Part shown: positions 37,458-47,097 of the stretch, piece after piece
How the letters are laid out: each line of letters opens with the position of its first letter
How positions within the stretch are numbered: the first letter of the stretch is position 1
Assembly (NCBI GenBank): GCA_947034895.1
Contig: OX344762.1
Coordinates: forward strand, 32,158,760 to 32,222,759
DNA length: 64,000 nucleotides
From: Rhytidiadelphus loreus
Taxonomy: Eukaryota; Streptophyta; Bryopsida; Hypnales; Hylocomiaceae
Reading direction: 5' to 3'
Notes under the pieces: model-generated
The model's database searches: none
Seen by the model: the letters and a program-made list of their open reading frames with translations, nothing else
Told to the model about the DNA's origin: nothing
Made by a program: the position numbers and the translations under genes

Positions 37458-37632
37458 CACTAATAGAAACCCATGTTTTTTTAGACAAATTTTTCTAGAC
37501 ATCCACATGTTTTTCATGTTAACAGTGACATCAAATGAAACATCTCAATGTTTTATTTGACATCAGTATTAACATGAAAACATATGGATGTCTAGAAAAA
37601 TCCATAAAAAAAAACACGGATTCCTTGTAGTG
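37458..37632. mobile_element. CACTA-type fold-back MITE inside the piggyBac relic, 175 bp
   Basis: The left end is CACTAATAGAAACCCATG and the right end in reverse is CACTACAAGGAATCCGTG; the two arms pair over most of the element. TGT is duplicated on both sides (37455-37457 and 37633-37635), the 3-bp duplication of CACTA (EnSpm) elements. It inserted after the piggyBac copy was already in place. Confidence 0.85.
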
Positions 37633-38282
37633 TGTTGAAGGGAACATGGTAGGGTGTACTCTTCTCCAGCAAAAACATCTTGTAACACTACAATTTTTCT
37701 TGTACGGGTCCATTGCAGTTGACAAAAAGAGTGTGCCTTTGCAGTCACTCCAATAAATTACTAACATTAGTTGGTCTCGATGCATCAAGATATGGAGCGT
37801 TCCTCGCACTTCTTTACCACCCATCCTCAATGAATTTGGTTATCCCTTTCAGTTTCCTAAAGTAGTACCAATAGCATATATACCTTGATTGTATAGTGCC
37901 TAGAATAAGTAGGGAGATGTAAAGAAATTTTCATAGGCAACACGATAAAATTGTCAATCTAGTCCTCTGGTCCTCTCATCAATCTTGAAACAACACCAAA
38001 TCCTGAACCATAGTTCACTTCCCCAACCTCAAGTGCCTCTTCTCCACTAGCACCCACATACACTTCAAGCCTAAGAACATACTTTGTATCAGAACAACAT
38101 AAAGCCCACAATTTCAAGCCATGTTTGATTGGCTTTGCAAACATATATTGTTTGAAACCGCAATAATGGCCATTGTATGCAACCATTGCTTCGTCAACAT
38201 ATACATAAGGCCATGGATTCAAATGCTCTCCAAAATTTTTGTCCAATATCTCCAAAAGCCATCTTGTCTATTCTATTGGATC

Positions 38283-38836
38283 CTTGGAGGGGTCATTTAG
38301 AGTGTCCATTAGAAACCACGTGCGAACAAAATTTTGGACCCCCTATATACTTTTTGAATTTTAAATAAAACAAAATTAAAAAAATATAAATAGATTTTCC
38401 TACTTTGAAAGTTTATTTTTTGAATTATTGATATTTTTATTTTTTAATAATAATAATTTACAAATTTTTGAAGTAAAAAGATACACTATAGAACTGAAAA
38501 ATAACTTTCACACCTTTATATTATATAACAAAAAATTGTCTAAAAAATGAAAAAAAAATTCCTAAAAAAATTTCTTTTTTGAAAGCTCATTTTGAGTTGA
38601 ATACTAATTCAATGGTCATCTAAATGTGTCCTCTATAATTATTTGAGTTGAAAAACATGCCATTTTAGTTCATTTTCAACCTCTTCTAGAAATCATTTCA
38701 TATTTTATTTGAGTTGGAAATTTTGGCAATAGAAAGCTATAGTCATTATTAAACAATGTTCAAAATTTTAGGTTGAAATTATAGTTTATTAGAAACCACT
38801 TATTCGCACGTGGTTTGTTATAGTGCACCCCCCGAG
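38283..38836. mobile_element. MITE copy A, 554 bp, 8-bp target duplication (hAT-like)
   Basis: ATTGGATC is present at 38275-38282 and 38837-38844, and only once at 39514-39521 in the related uninserted piggyBac copy, which fixes the insertion boundaries. The ends are imperfectly inverted (CTTGGAGGGGT and, reversed, CTCGGGGGGT), with an inner inverted 'AAACCACGTGCGAA'. An 8-bp duplication fits hAT or a similar superfamily. The interior is AT-rich and non-coding. Confidence 0.75.
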
Positions 38837-38892
38837 ATTGGATCAAATCCTGGATTTTTCTTGTTGCTTATATATGTTGCATTGTTGATCAA

Positions 38893-39356
38893 CTCGGAGG
38901 GTTCACTTAGAGTATTCATTAGAAACCATGTGCGAACAAAACTTTGGACCCCCTATATACTTTTTGAATTTTAAATTAAATTAAGTTAAAAAAAATTGAA
39001 TTGATTTTCTTACTTTAAAAGTTTATATTTTGAATCATTGATATTTTTATTTGTTAATAATAATTAGTTACAAATTTTTTAAGTAAAAAGATACATTGTA
39101 GAACTGAAAAATCACTTTCACACCTTTATATTATATAACAAAAAATTGTCTAAAAAATGAAAAAACATGCCAGTTCAGTTCATTTTCAACCTCTTCTAGG
39201 ATTCATTTCATATTTTATTTGAGTTGGAAATTTTGGCAATAGAAACCTATAGTCATTATTAAACAATGGTCAAAATTTTAGATTGAAATTATAATTTATT
39301 AGAAACCACTCGTTTGCATGTGGTTTGTTATAGTAGAACTAAGTACACCCCCCGAA
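38893..39356. mobile_element. MITE copy B, same family as A, about 464 bp
   Basis: It is collinear with copy A, in the same orientation, with shared blocks such as 'ttggaccccctatatacttt', but it lacks about 90 bp of the interior. Ends are CTCGGAGGGTT and ACCCCCCGA. Its flanks (TTGATCAA / TTGGTTAG) are a decayed 8-bp duplication. It sits only 56 bp from copy A, within the same piggyBac relic. Confidence 0.65.
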
Positions 39357-39395
39357 TTGGTTAGGTGTAGACACCATAGTATGTGTTCAAACCTG

Positions 39396-39690
39396 CCTCA
39401 TGTCATGGTCATTGTATGCAACTATTAATTTGTCAACACATACATAAGGCCATGGATTCATATGCTCTCTAAAAATTTTGCCCAATGTTTCTAAAAGCCA
39501 TCTTGTCTTTCATATTGGATCAAACCCTAGATTTTTCTTGTCGCTTATATATGTTGCACTACTAGTCAGATGTAGGCACTATAGTACCGGTAGGTGTTCA
39601 AACCTGTCCCATATCATGGCCAATGAAATCTCTTTAGAGTATAGTGGTGATGACTTCTTCTTCCAATAGTCTCTTATCTTTGGTTGGTCT
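39396..39690 (-). pseudogene. Second, partial piggyBac relic
   Basis: Read on the minus strand it encodes a piggyBac-like stretch (KDQPKIRDYW then SKEISLAMIWDRFEHLPVL) and continues into a degraded version of the region around the first catalytic Asp. It repeats the sequence at about 38,170-38,280, 38,837-38,892 and 39,357-39,395, but without the two MITEs. The second copy thus preserves the 'empty' state. It is truncated and not functional. Confidence 0.6.
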
Positions 39691-40395
39691 TTCATGTCCA
39701 TTAGACAACAAATTCCAATGGATCACCAATGTTTAGTTTGGGTGATTGGCTTTCCTCTGCCCATACTATCCTTTTGTTTTCTTGTCTTAGGGTCCACCCA
39801 CCTCGCATATGCATTGTTCTTTGCCAACATCTTTGCCCACGCTGCATCATTCCATAACAATTCAAAAAACTCACATGGTCACAATATGCCAACTGGAATG
39901 TTCTTTGGGCCTAATGTAGGGCCAACAAATGTTTATCTAGGCTTCATCTTCCACAATTTGCAATGTCATTGGTGCTTAGCATATTTGGTCTCAAATGGCA
40001 TCGGTCCAATAGCAAAGATTCCCAAAGCGGCCAACTCATCTAAAAAATTTCATCTAATTCTTGTTCTAATTTCAAGATCCCATTTTTTGATCTAGACTCT
40101 TCGCCACCATCACTGCCTCCACTCTATGGCAAATTTTCATCAAGATCAGTTGGGTGTATAGGTTCTAGTATACTGGTTGGAATCCTATCAACAATCCATC
40201 CCCTCCCTTGTCTGCCTGCTCTTCTTCTATAACCTCATCTTTATTGGCATGCCTTCTTGGTCTTGAAGGTCATTGCCATCAATGTGTAATTTGTTCATTC
40301 TACATTTGGACAGGCTCTGGTATGTTTGCAACAGCACCCTCATGTCCTTGACTCCAACCCCTCCAACCCTAACCCCAGCTTCTCCCTCGACCTTC
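39691..40395. other. Unassigned DNA between piggyBac and Tc1 elements
   Basis: A 133-codon plus-strand frame (39694-40095) and a minus-strand one exist, but neither resembles a known protein. The stretch may be further piggyBac-derived sequence too decayed to recognise. Confidence 0.3.
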
Positions 40396-40397
40396 TA

Positions 40398-42124
40398 CAG
40401 TGGGATGGGGTCCAAAAATATTTCGAATTTTTGGCCTAGAGGTGAATCGGAATGAAAACTGCAAACTTTAAAAACCTCTTGTAGGCTCAAAAATTCATCA
40501 ATTCACAAACCGTAAATTGTGTTGGAAAGATAATAGAGTCTACTTTGATTGTATGAAAAATTTGCATTACAAAACTAAAAAATCATATATTTAAAAAAAT
40601 AATCACAATATAGTATCTACCATCTAGTGCTACCACCTCCTGCTGAAATAACTGCTTGCATTCTATCAGGCATGGTTCTAATCAAGGTTTGGAGTTGCTC
40701 CAAAGATATTGTATCCCATGTTGATTGAATGGTTTGTGCCATTTCCTCCTTGTTTCTTGGTCTAGGACGATGTTGTAACAAATCCTTGACAATCTTCCAT
40801 AGATTTTCTATGGGATTCAAATCTGGAGAGTTTGCAGGCCAAATTAATTTCACCATACCATGAGCTTGTCTCCATTGCAATGGAAGTGAGCTACGGTGGA
40901 TTGGAGCGCCATCTTCCATAAGTTTCAGTTGTTGAGGGTGATCATGTAGAAAGTAAAATCCGCTTAATGCTGCCTCATAAACAATGGTTACAAAATCGCT
41001 TGCCGTTCTTTTGTTTGGAGGTATAATAACAAGAGGGCATTTATCAAAGCCAGTAAATGCACCCCAAACCATCACTGAAGTATGGCCACTCTTAAAAGTT
41101 GGAGCTATGCAATCCCACGCATATTTTTCATATGATCTTCGCCACACTCTAATTTGCCGTGAATTTTTACCAATTTCATATGATGACTCATCTGACCAAA
41201 TCACATTGCACCAATCTTCAAAACTCCAAATCTCATGAGCACGAGAAAATTCAAGCCTATCTAATTTGTGATTCTTACTAAGATATGGTTTTTTTGGTGC
41301 AATGCAATTTCTAAAACCCAAGTCATGTAAATATGACCATGCTGTGTTGCGACTCACATTCAATAGGCTTGATATTTCCGACAATGGTTGTCTTCTATCA
41401 TCTCTAATATGACATGCTAGCACTCTAGCACCACGATCACTCAATTCCGATGCCTACCACACTGAGATTTCAAAGATTTTACACTCCTTCGGATTTTCCA
41501 ATTTGTCAAGATAGTAGAAACAGTTGACCGTGGAACACTCAACACAGATGCAATGTCTGAACTCTTCATTCCACCCTCACGCATTCCCACAATGTGACTC
41601 TTTTCCTCATCACTCAAGATTCTGTATGGCATGGTACCTCTCAAAGCTCCAATGCACGATCTGAAAATCAAAAGATTCAATCACTAACAAAACAAAACAA
41701 GGGAACTCCAATGCTCCTATCCAAACTACTTGTAAAACAATTTCAAGCCATCATATCTCATGTGTGCAAGCTAATCTTCATTTCAAAGACACTCCATGTT
41801 GTAATCTAGAGCTTTATACATTAAGCTCTTCAATGAATACATGCCATCAAAGCAATGAAGTGGCGCTAGGAGCTCCACAGGAGAACATGCATGTTTGAGC
41901 TCTTGACAACACATTTTACTAATTACAACCAAATCTCTTAATTTTAGACACTTGCTCATGATTAACAACTGGTGATTAAAGGCCACTAACAGCTTCACAA
42001 GTTGCAATTGATTTGGTAAAAAAAGATTAAGTATTGAGGTGGCTACATGCAATTGAATGCAGCTGTTTATGAAGCACAGAATTGAGAACACATCCAGAAT
42101 TGGAAATATTTTTGGACCCGACTG
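40398..42124 (-). mobile_element. Full-length Tc1-type DNA transposon, 1,727 bp
   Basis: The left end reads CAGTGGGATGGGGTCCAAAA and the right end in reverse reads CAGTCGGGTCCAAAAATATT; they stay similar for about 30 bp. TA flanks both sides (40396-40397 and 42125-42126), the Tc1/mariner target duplication. One transposase gene lies inside on the minus strand. Length and layout are those of a complete Tc1 element. Confidence 0.9.
40617..41632 (-). pseudogene. Tc1-like DD34E transposase, one frameshift
   Basis: Translation starts at the ATG at 41632 (MPYRILSDEEKSHIVGMREG), giving an N-terminal helix-turn-helix half up to CGRHR. The frame then breaks near 41440 and continues in another frame as LSDRGARVLACHIRDD to the stop at 40617, total about 338 residues, normal for Tc1. 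The catalytic domain is intact: WSDES (first Asp), MEDGAPIHRS (second Asp) and SPDLNPIENLW (Glu), with 34 residues between the second Asp and the Glu, that is DD34E. The break looks like a single-base deletion, so this copy is inactive unless the base is a sequencing error. Confidence 0.88.
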
Positions 42125-42896
42125 TACATTGTTTGCCTTAGGGCTTAGGAGTGGGCGCATTGTCACCCAAGACTCAGGGAACCCATAGCAACAAGGCTTC
42201 AACTTTAGACATTAGCAGTTTTTCCTCATAGTCGGTGGCCTCAATGATTTGGATTCCAAAGTAGTCTACAAAATTGAAAACATATTCTCTTACAACATCA
42301 TTGACACCTCTTATAATGTGAACAACTACCCCAACTGCATCACACTACAAGGAAATGGGGGTAAATGTAACCATAGAAGAATGATTGCTTGTCCGGAACG
42401 ACTTGAATATGACTCGTGTTCCCTAATTGCACTAAGGGTTTGGGGTTGTCATCGTTAGAGTCAATTCAGAGTCACATTCGCGACTACATGATGATGACTT
42501 AGCGGCAAAGAGTCTTCATCCACATTTTTACATCCGGAACGTGCTGTCTTTATCTAGTCCCGCAATGTGTTGAAAAACTTGTTTTTTCCACTTTAAATGC
42601 AAATATCTTGCAATCTATGCGGTCAAAAATTCTGAAATTTTTTCCACACTTTTAAATACTAGTTGGGTGTAAGATCCTACGGTTAGATGTCAAAGAAAAA
42701 CATTTTAAATCCTTTTTTACTCTTTGCTATAGAAATGGCAGTTTTCAGTGTTTCTTTGGTAGAAAAAAGGCCTTGCTCTTGTAGGGGTTAAAATGATGCA
42801 CTCTTGGAGACTTATTTTTCTTTTGATTTTTTTCTCTATTTACTAATGCTTTTTTCAAAACAAACTAAAAAAATAAAGTTACATTGACAATGCAAA

Positions 42897-43111
42897 CACT
42901 ATAAGAAACCCGCGTTTTAGTTGGCGTTTTGTAATTTTTTCAGACGGATTTTAGGTGACGTCGGGAAAACAACTTGTGTTTTTTTACATCCAAGTTGACA
43001 TCCAGATGTTATATTGGACGTGAAAAAACACAAGTTGTTTTTCCCGATGTCACCTAAAATCCGTCTGAAAAAATTACAAAACACCAACTAAAACGCGGGT
43101 TTCTTATAGTG
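42897..43111. mobile_element. CACTA-type fold-back MITE, 215 bp
   Basis: It starts CACTATAAGAAACCCGCG and ends with the reverse complement; the arms of about 90 bp pair almost perfectly, leaving a short loop near 43,000. AAA flanks both sides (42894-42896 and 43112-43114), the CACTA 3-bp target duplication. A transcript would fold into a long hairpin. Confidence 0.88.
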
Positions 43112-43569
43112 AAAGGCCAAAAACTAAAATTTAGATGACATTTAGCACCTCTAAGAGATAGAAAAACAATCTTTGGTTCTAATTTTTATAGAACTAGGTT
43201 GATAACTTTCACAATGTCTATGTTTCATCCATTGATTTTTGTTCACAACATTGTTAAACTTTCAATTTGGACTTAATCAATTCCATTGTGAAGGCCATAG
43301 TCAAAAGTGAGTAAACTATGTCATTGTATTTTGACTACAATTTACTGTAAGGTGACTACATAATGACTTCCGTGTCACTACTCTACTATTTTGATTGTGA
43401 TTTACTCTAATACAACTACATAATGACTTCCACATCACTACTCTACTATTGCATCAACATTTTACAAATCCCACATGGTTTGTCTTGCCTCCTACCACCC
43501 CACTTGTATAAAAGGCTTGTTATTTGAACTCTTTGTATTCACACACTAAATGGCTTGAAAATCCATTTG

Positions 43570-43985
43570 ACACATATGCAAAATATAGTGTATTGTGTAT
43601 CATGTATTTGTATATGGTGTATGAATCATGTATTTGTATATGATGTATGGTGTTTAGTATATGGTGTACTCATTTTGCACATTTCACCACAACTCGAAAA
43701 TAATCTTCAAATCTTTTAGATATTAGAAAATAATATTCACATTTCCTAGATTTTAGAATATAATCCTAGATATTAGAAAATAATACACATTTCCTAGATT
43801 TTAGAATACAATTCTAGATTTCAGAAGAAAAATATTCACATTTCCTAGATTTTAGAATACAATCCTAGATTTCAGAAGAAAAATATTCACATTTCCTAGA
43901 TTTCAGAATATAATCCTAGATTTCAAAAAATAATATTCAAATTTCTTAGATTTCAAAATATAATCCTAGATTTCAGAAAAGGATT
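43570..43985. repeat. Two AT-rich minisatellites
   Basis: At about 43,575-43,670 'tgtattgtgtatcatgtatt'-like units repeat. At about 43,690-43,985 a unit of roughly 50 bp with 'cacatttcctagattttaga' and 'atcctagatttcaga' repeats five to six times. Similar 'ctagatttcaaaat' runs occur inside the CACTA elements at 56-59 kb. Confidence 0.75.
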
Positions 43986-44517
43986 AAAAAAAGGGGTCAT
44001 TTGTGACTACGGGATGACTTCAGAATAACTAGCCACGTGGCAACATAGGAGTCATTTCCTTAAACTTCTTTTTTCTTTATCACTTTGGAAGTTTCATCCA
44101 AAACCCATCCAAGCTCACAATGGATGGTAATAATACTATGGCAGTCATTTATAAAAATGACTAGTCCACTATGACTCTAAGGGCCAAAATCACAGTGCAG
44201 TCATTTTTGTCCACAATGACTCCTATGCAGTCATTCTTTGTAGTCCTATTGACTTCATCATCACCATTGAAGGCACTGCCTCTAGGGCTACTAATTAAGA
44301 GTGTCACCTAGTCCAATAGGATCTTCTATTGAAGGTGCGTGAGTTTAGGAATTTGAACAAGCATATTCTTCTAACCGATTCGGCTCAGGCAAACAATAAT
44401 GGTTCAACAAAGGTCTATTGTTGGAGTAGTCCCCTACCAATGTAAAAATACCATCCAAATAGGCTAGAGGATCATTGGTTGTAGAGGTCTCGTAGGCAAA
44501 AGCACGCTTGGGTCTAC

Positions 44518-45303
44518 CTATCCCACATTCACGGAATGCAAGTCTAGGGCAATAATAAAGCCACTTCCCTCCACCTCTGCACTAAAAGCCTCACTTGTTT
44601 GAAACAACTCTGCCACAAGTTGATGGTGGTTCACAAATGACTTAGCAACATTGCTTCTACTTCTTGTAAGCGGTGGGAGATGATCCACTGCCACCTTTAA
44701 CACTGACAATTCCTCCCTTGGATTGGACAATTCTCCTCCCAATTGCAATAAAGTGGTGTAGAATCTATGTGGGTGACCTTGGTCATTGGAGGTTGGATTG
44801 TAGACTGGATCATCTTCATATGGCACCTCCAAGTTGGTGCCTCCACCGAGAGCCACCACCATTGTAATTTCAAGTAAATTTGGTTCCATTGATGGCCTAG
44901 CGGCATTTGTATAACGTTTTTTTTGTTTGGTAATAGATGGCAGACTTGACCCCAACAACTTGCGAATTGATTGCATTGCTCGTGTAGTAGCTGGGCGTGC
45001 GCTTGGAGACCTAGACATGCCACTTCTCCCAACATTTGTAAATCCTTGATTCCTCTTTCTACATGAACCAAATGGAAGTTGGGTGCAAATCACATCACCC
45101 TGATTCAACTCTTTCCTACTATTGCCATTCCTCGCATTATAATCAGACTCTGGTGAAGATGGCATTTTGGAGCTTGTCATTGAGCGAGTAAGGAAATCCT
45201 CTAGATGAGCCTGTTTCATGCCTTGCAATCCATCCAAGAACCCTTGCCAAATTCCTCCAAAAATGTAACGAAGTGCTAACATAGTAATATGTGAAGAACA
45301 CAA
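44518..45303 (-). CDS. Unrecognised 261-codon open frame
   Basis: This is the longest uninterrupted frame in the transposon block that I cannot assign. Translation gives a basic, Ser/Arg-rich middle (SGMSRSPSARPATTRAMQSI) and a more ordinary C-terminal part (LGGELSNPREELSVLKVAVD). A further minus-strand frame lies just upstream (45536-45276), so it may be part of a broken two-frame gene. It lies next to a CACTA-like element and could be an accessory or gag-like transposon product, but no motif supports that. Confidence 0.3.
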   Translation of the reverse strand: MCSSHITMLALRYIFGGIWQGFLDGLQGMKQAHLEDFLTRSMTSSKMPSSPESDYNARNGNSRKELNQGDVICTQLPFGSCRKRNQGFTNVGRSGMSRSPSARPATTRAMQSIRKLLGSSLPSITKQKKRYTNAARPSMEPNLLEITMVVALGGGTNLEVPYEDDPVYNPTSNDQGHPHRFYTTLLQLGGELSNPREELSVLKVAVDHLPPLTRSRSNVAKSFVNHHQLVAELFQTSEAFSAEVEGSGFIIALDLHSVNVG

Positions 45304-47097
45304 CCTTCAAATAGTAGAAGTGATAGTAGGTATGACCTATTGAGCAACCCCTCCACACAATCTTGCTCTTCTTCAATAATATCCAATTTAGTATCCCATG
45401 CATGTAGTTGGATAACAATGTGTTTAAGAATGCAAGGTGCTCTTGGTGGCTCTAGCCAATCTATCGCTTTGAAGGGCCTCCATTGCACAATTTTGAAGGG
45501 CCTCCTCAAAATGCATGGCTTCACGAAATTGTCCAAACTCTAGTATGAGAATGCACTCTTATGCTTGGAATGCTCCTATGTCCTTGTCCTTGCATTAGAC
45601 ATCCCTGTTGGCGCCAAAATGAACCCCAAACCCTTTATCACCTAATAGATGAATGTATATAGACCTTAATGAAATTTTCCAAGGTGGCACTGCTAGCTTG
45701 ACCGGTAGTTTCACTACAACTACTTGTTCTTGTGAAGTTATTGTAAAGGACTTCCTATGCCCTAGTGTACTACGCGTCTCGTAGTCCTTTCCTCTTTTAC
45801 TATGCCTATACAGTTCTTTCTAACATTGACTCATTCAAATTGCCTCAAACTAGGGTCAATATGGCTTAAAAATTAGAGTCCATGGGCTCAATAGGCGCAC
45901 AAAAACAATGCCCTCCTATTTCATTCAAGGCTTGTTTACACTTTACAAGTACGCCTTTGGTTTTCAATTATTTCTAAAGTTCAATGCAAATCGATCAAAA
46001 TGGGCAGGTTCGGCCCTAAAGGGTTAAGTTAAGAGGATTCAAAGCCTTATAATCTAATTAAGCTAATAACAAAACATTCATTTTCTTATAAACGCTTATA
46101 TGTTATGATTGATATAGTCAAAGTTTCTGAAATTTCTTCTAGACATTCTTGTACTAGTCTAGTGCATGATCCTATGGTTGGACATGCAAAAGAAACAAAT
46201 GTTAAAAAAAATTGTTATTTGAATTGAAAATGGTAGTTTTGAGTGGTTTGAGACCCCCAAAAATGACCTTCATTTTTTAGGGATTAGCTTGTGAATAAAA
46301 CAAGTGGTTATTGAACAACCTATTGAAAATTTAGATAGGTACCTACAAAATCAATTTTGAATGAATCTTTTCAAAATTTTGAGACAAGGTGCAGATATGT
46401 ATTTGTCCATGCTTGAAAGGTATAGTTATGCTTTGCCTCATTATCCATGTTCCCATGCTTGGAAGGTATAATTATGCTTTGCTAGATGCTTGGAAGGGAC
46501 TATCAATTAATTCAAGGATTGGGGTTGGCAGAGGAGCCATATAAGACAATTTTGTTCGCTGTAGGGGCCCAATTTTCCAAGGATGTCAAAGGGACCCCTA
46601 CCTCATTGGTAAACAGTTTTATGAACAGCCCCGGGCCCTGGTTTTGCAAGTTTGCAACTATGAACGCTATCAATGGTCCTCTGTTGCTTTAAACTTTGAA
46701 ATGGACTTTGGAAAGGACTTTGCACTGGACTGCAAACATGCCGAAGGTACCCATAGTCAAGACTTAAAACTCCCGTTGCAAAATTCCTGAATACCTTACC
46801 TTGAAACGTGTGCCGTCCTCTGAAGTCAAACAATCTGTGCTCTTTTTCTCGCCCGCCATTCCTTCTCAGACAAAGGGTTCTCATCAGTCACAAACCATAC
46901 TGCAAATTCTTTACAAAACTGATGCATCAGACCAAACCCCTTGAATTCCTCAAATTGCACACATTTAGACAAGAACAACTGTCACAAGCTGACACTTTCA
47001 GGGAGTGCACAGGGTTCTCTTGCATGTTTCTGCTTGTAGAGATTTGGAACAATTCTACTCCTGCAACTTCATTAGGAGGAAGACAATTTCTGTTGCC
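45304..47097. other. Spacer and 5' flank of the second PAL gene
   Basis: No gene is supported. At about 46,410-46,490 'atgcttggaaggtataattatgctttgc' repeats. A TATA-like 'catataag' lies at about 46,537, too far from the ATG to call as the PAL promoter. The in-frame sequence upstream of the second PAL gene is open but has no similarity to the N-terminus of the first PAL. Confidence 0.3.

Larger units (their letters stand above)
37214..39395 (-). pseudogene. piggyBac-like transposase relic, broken and carrying nested insertions
   Basis: On the minus strand, pieces of a piggyBac (DDE_Tnp_1_7) transposase are recognisable. At 38255-37959 are PWPYVYVDEAMVAYNGHY and GFKQYMFAKPIKHGLKLWAL, with the first catalytic Asp in VDEAM. 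At 37830-37633 is YWSDCKGTLFLSTAMDP, with the second Asp. At 37453-37214 is NIHGVDVQDQLQGSYTVGIV followed by KKWW, with the third Asp. The pieces lie in different frames and hold stops. A 175-bp CACTA-type MITE splits the third piece, and two ~0.5-kb MITEs (38283-38836 and about 38893-39356) split the part 5' of the first Asp. I saw no TTAA-flanked piggyBac ends. The family call is good; the copy is dead. Confidence 0.75.
42343..44245. mobile_element. Possible CACTA-type non-autonomous element, ~1.9 kb
   Basis: The left end CACTACAAGGAAATG and the right end in reverse, GACTACAAAGAATGACTG, are similar. Both subterminal zones repeat 'gactaca..atgactt' motifs (for example about 42,481, 43,330 and 44,004). 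I found no matching 3-bp duplication and the last base is not the expected G, so this remains tentative. It contains the 215-bp fold-back MITE and the AT-rich arrays listed separately. Confidence 0.45.

Noticed and set aside
41783..42202. 139-codon minus-strand frame
   Set aside because: It crosses the terminal inverted repeat and TA boundary of the Tc1 element at 42124, so it cannot be one gene; no similarity is recognised.
42343..44245. Confident call of a complete 1.9-kb CACTA element
   Set aside because: Ends and subterminal motifs look right, but the final base and the 3-bp duplication do not match; kept only as a low-confidence feature.
45600..45640. 'tggcgccaaaatgaacccc' as a retrotransposon primer-binding site
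   Set aside because: No LTR pair or polypurine tract was found nearby, and the motif alone is too weak.
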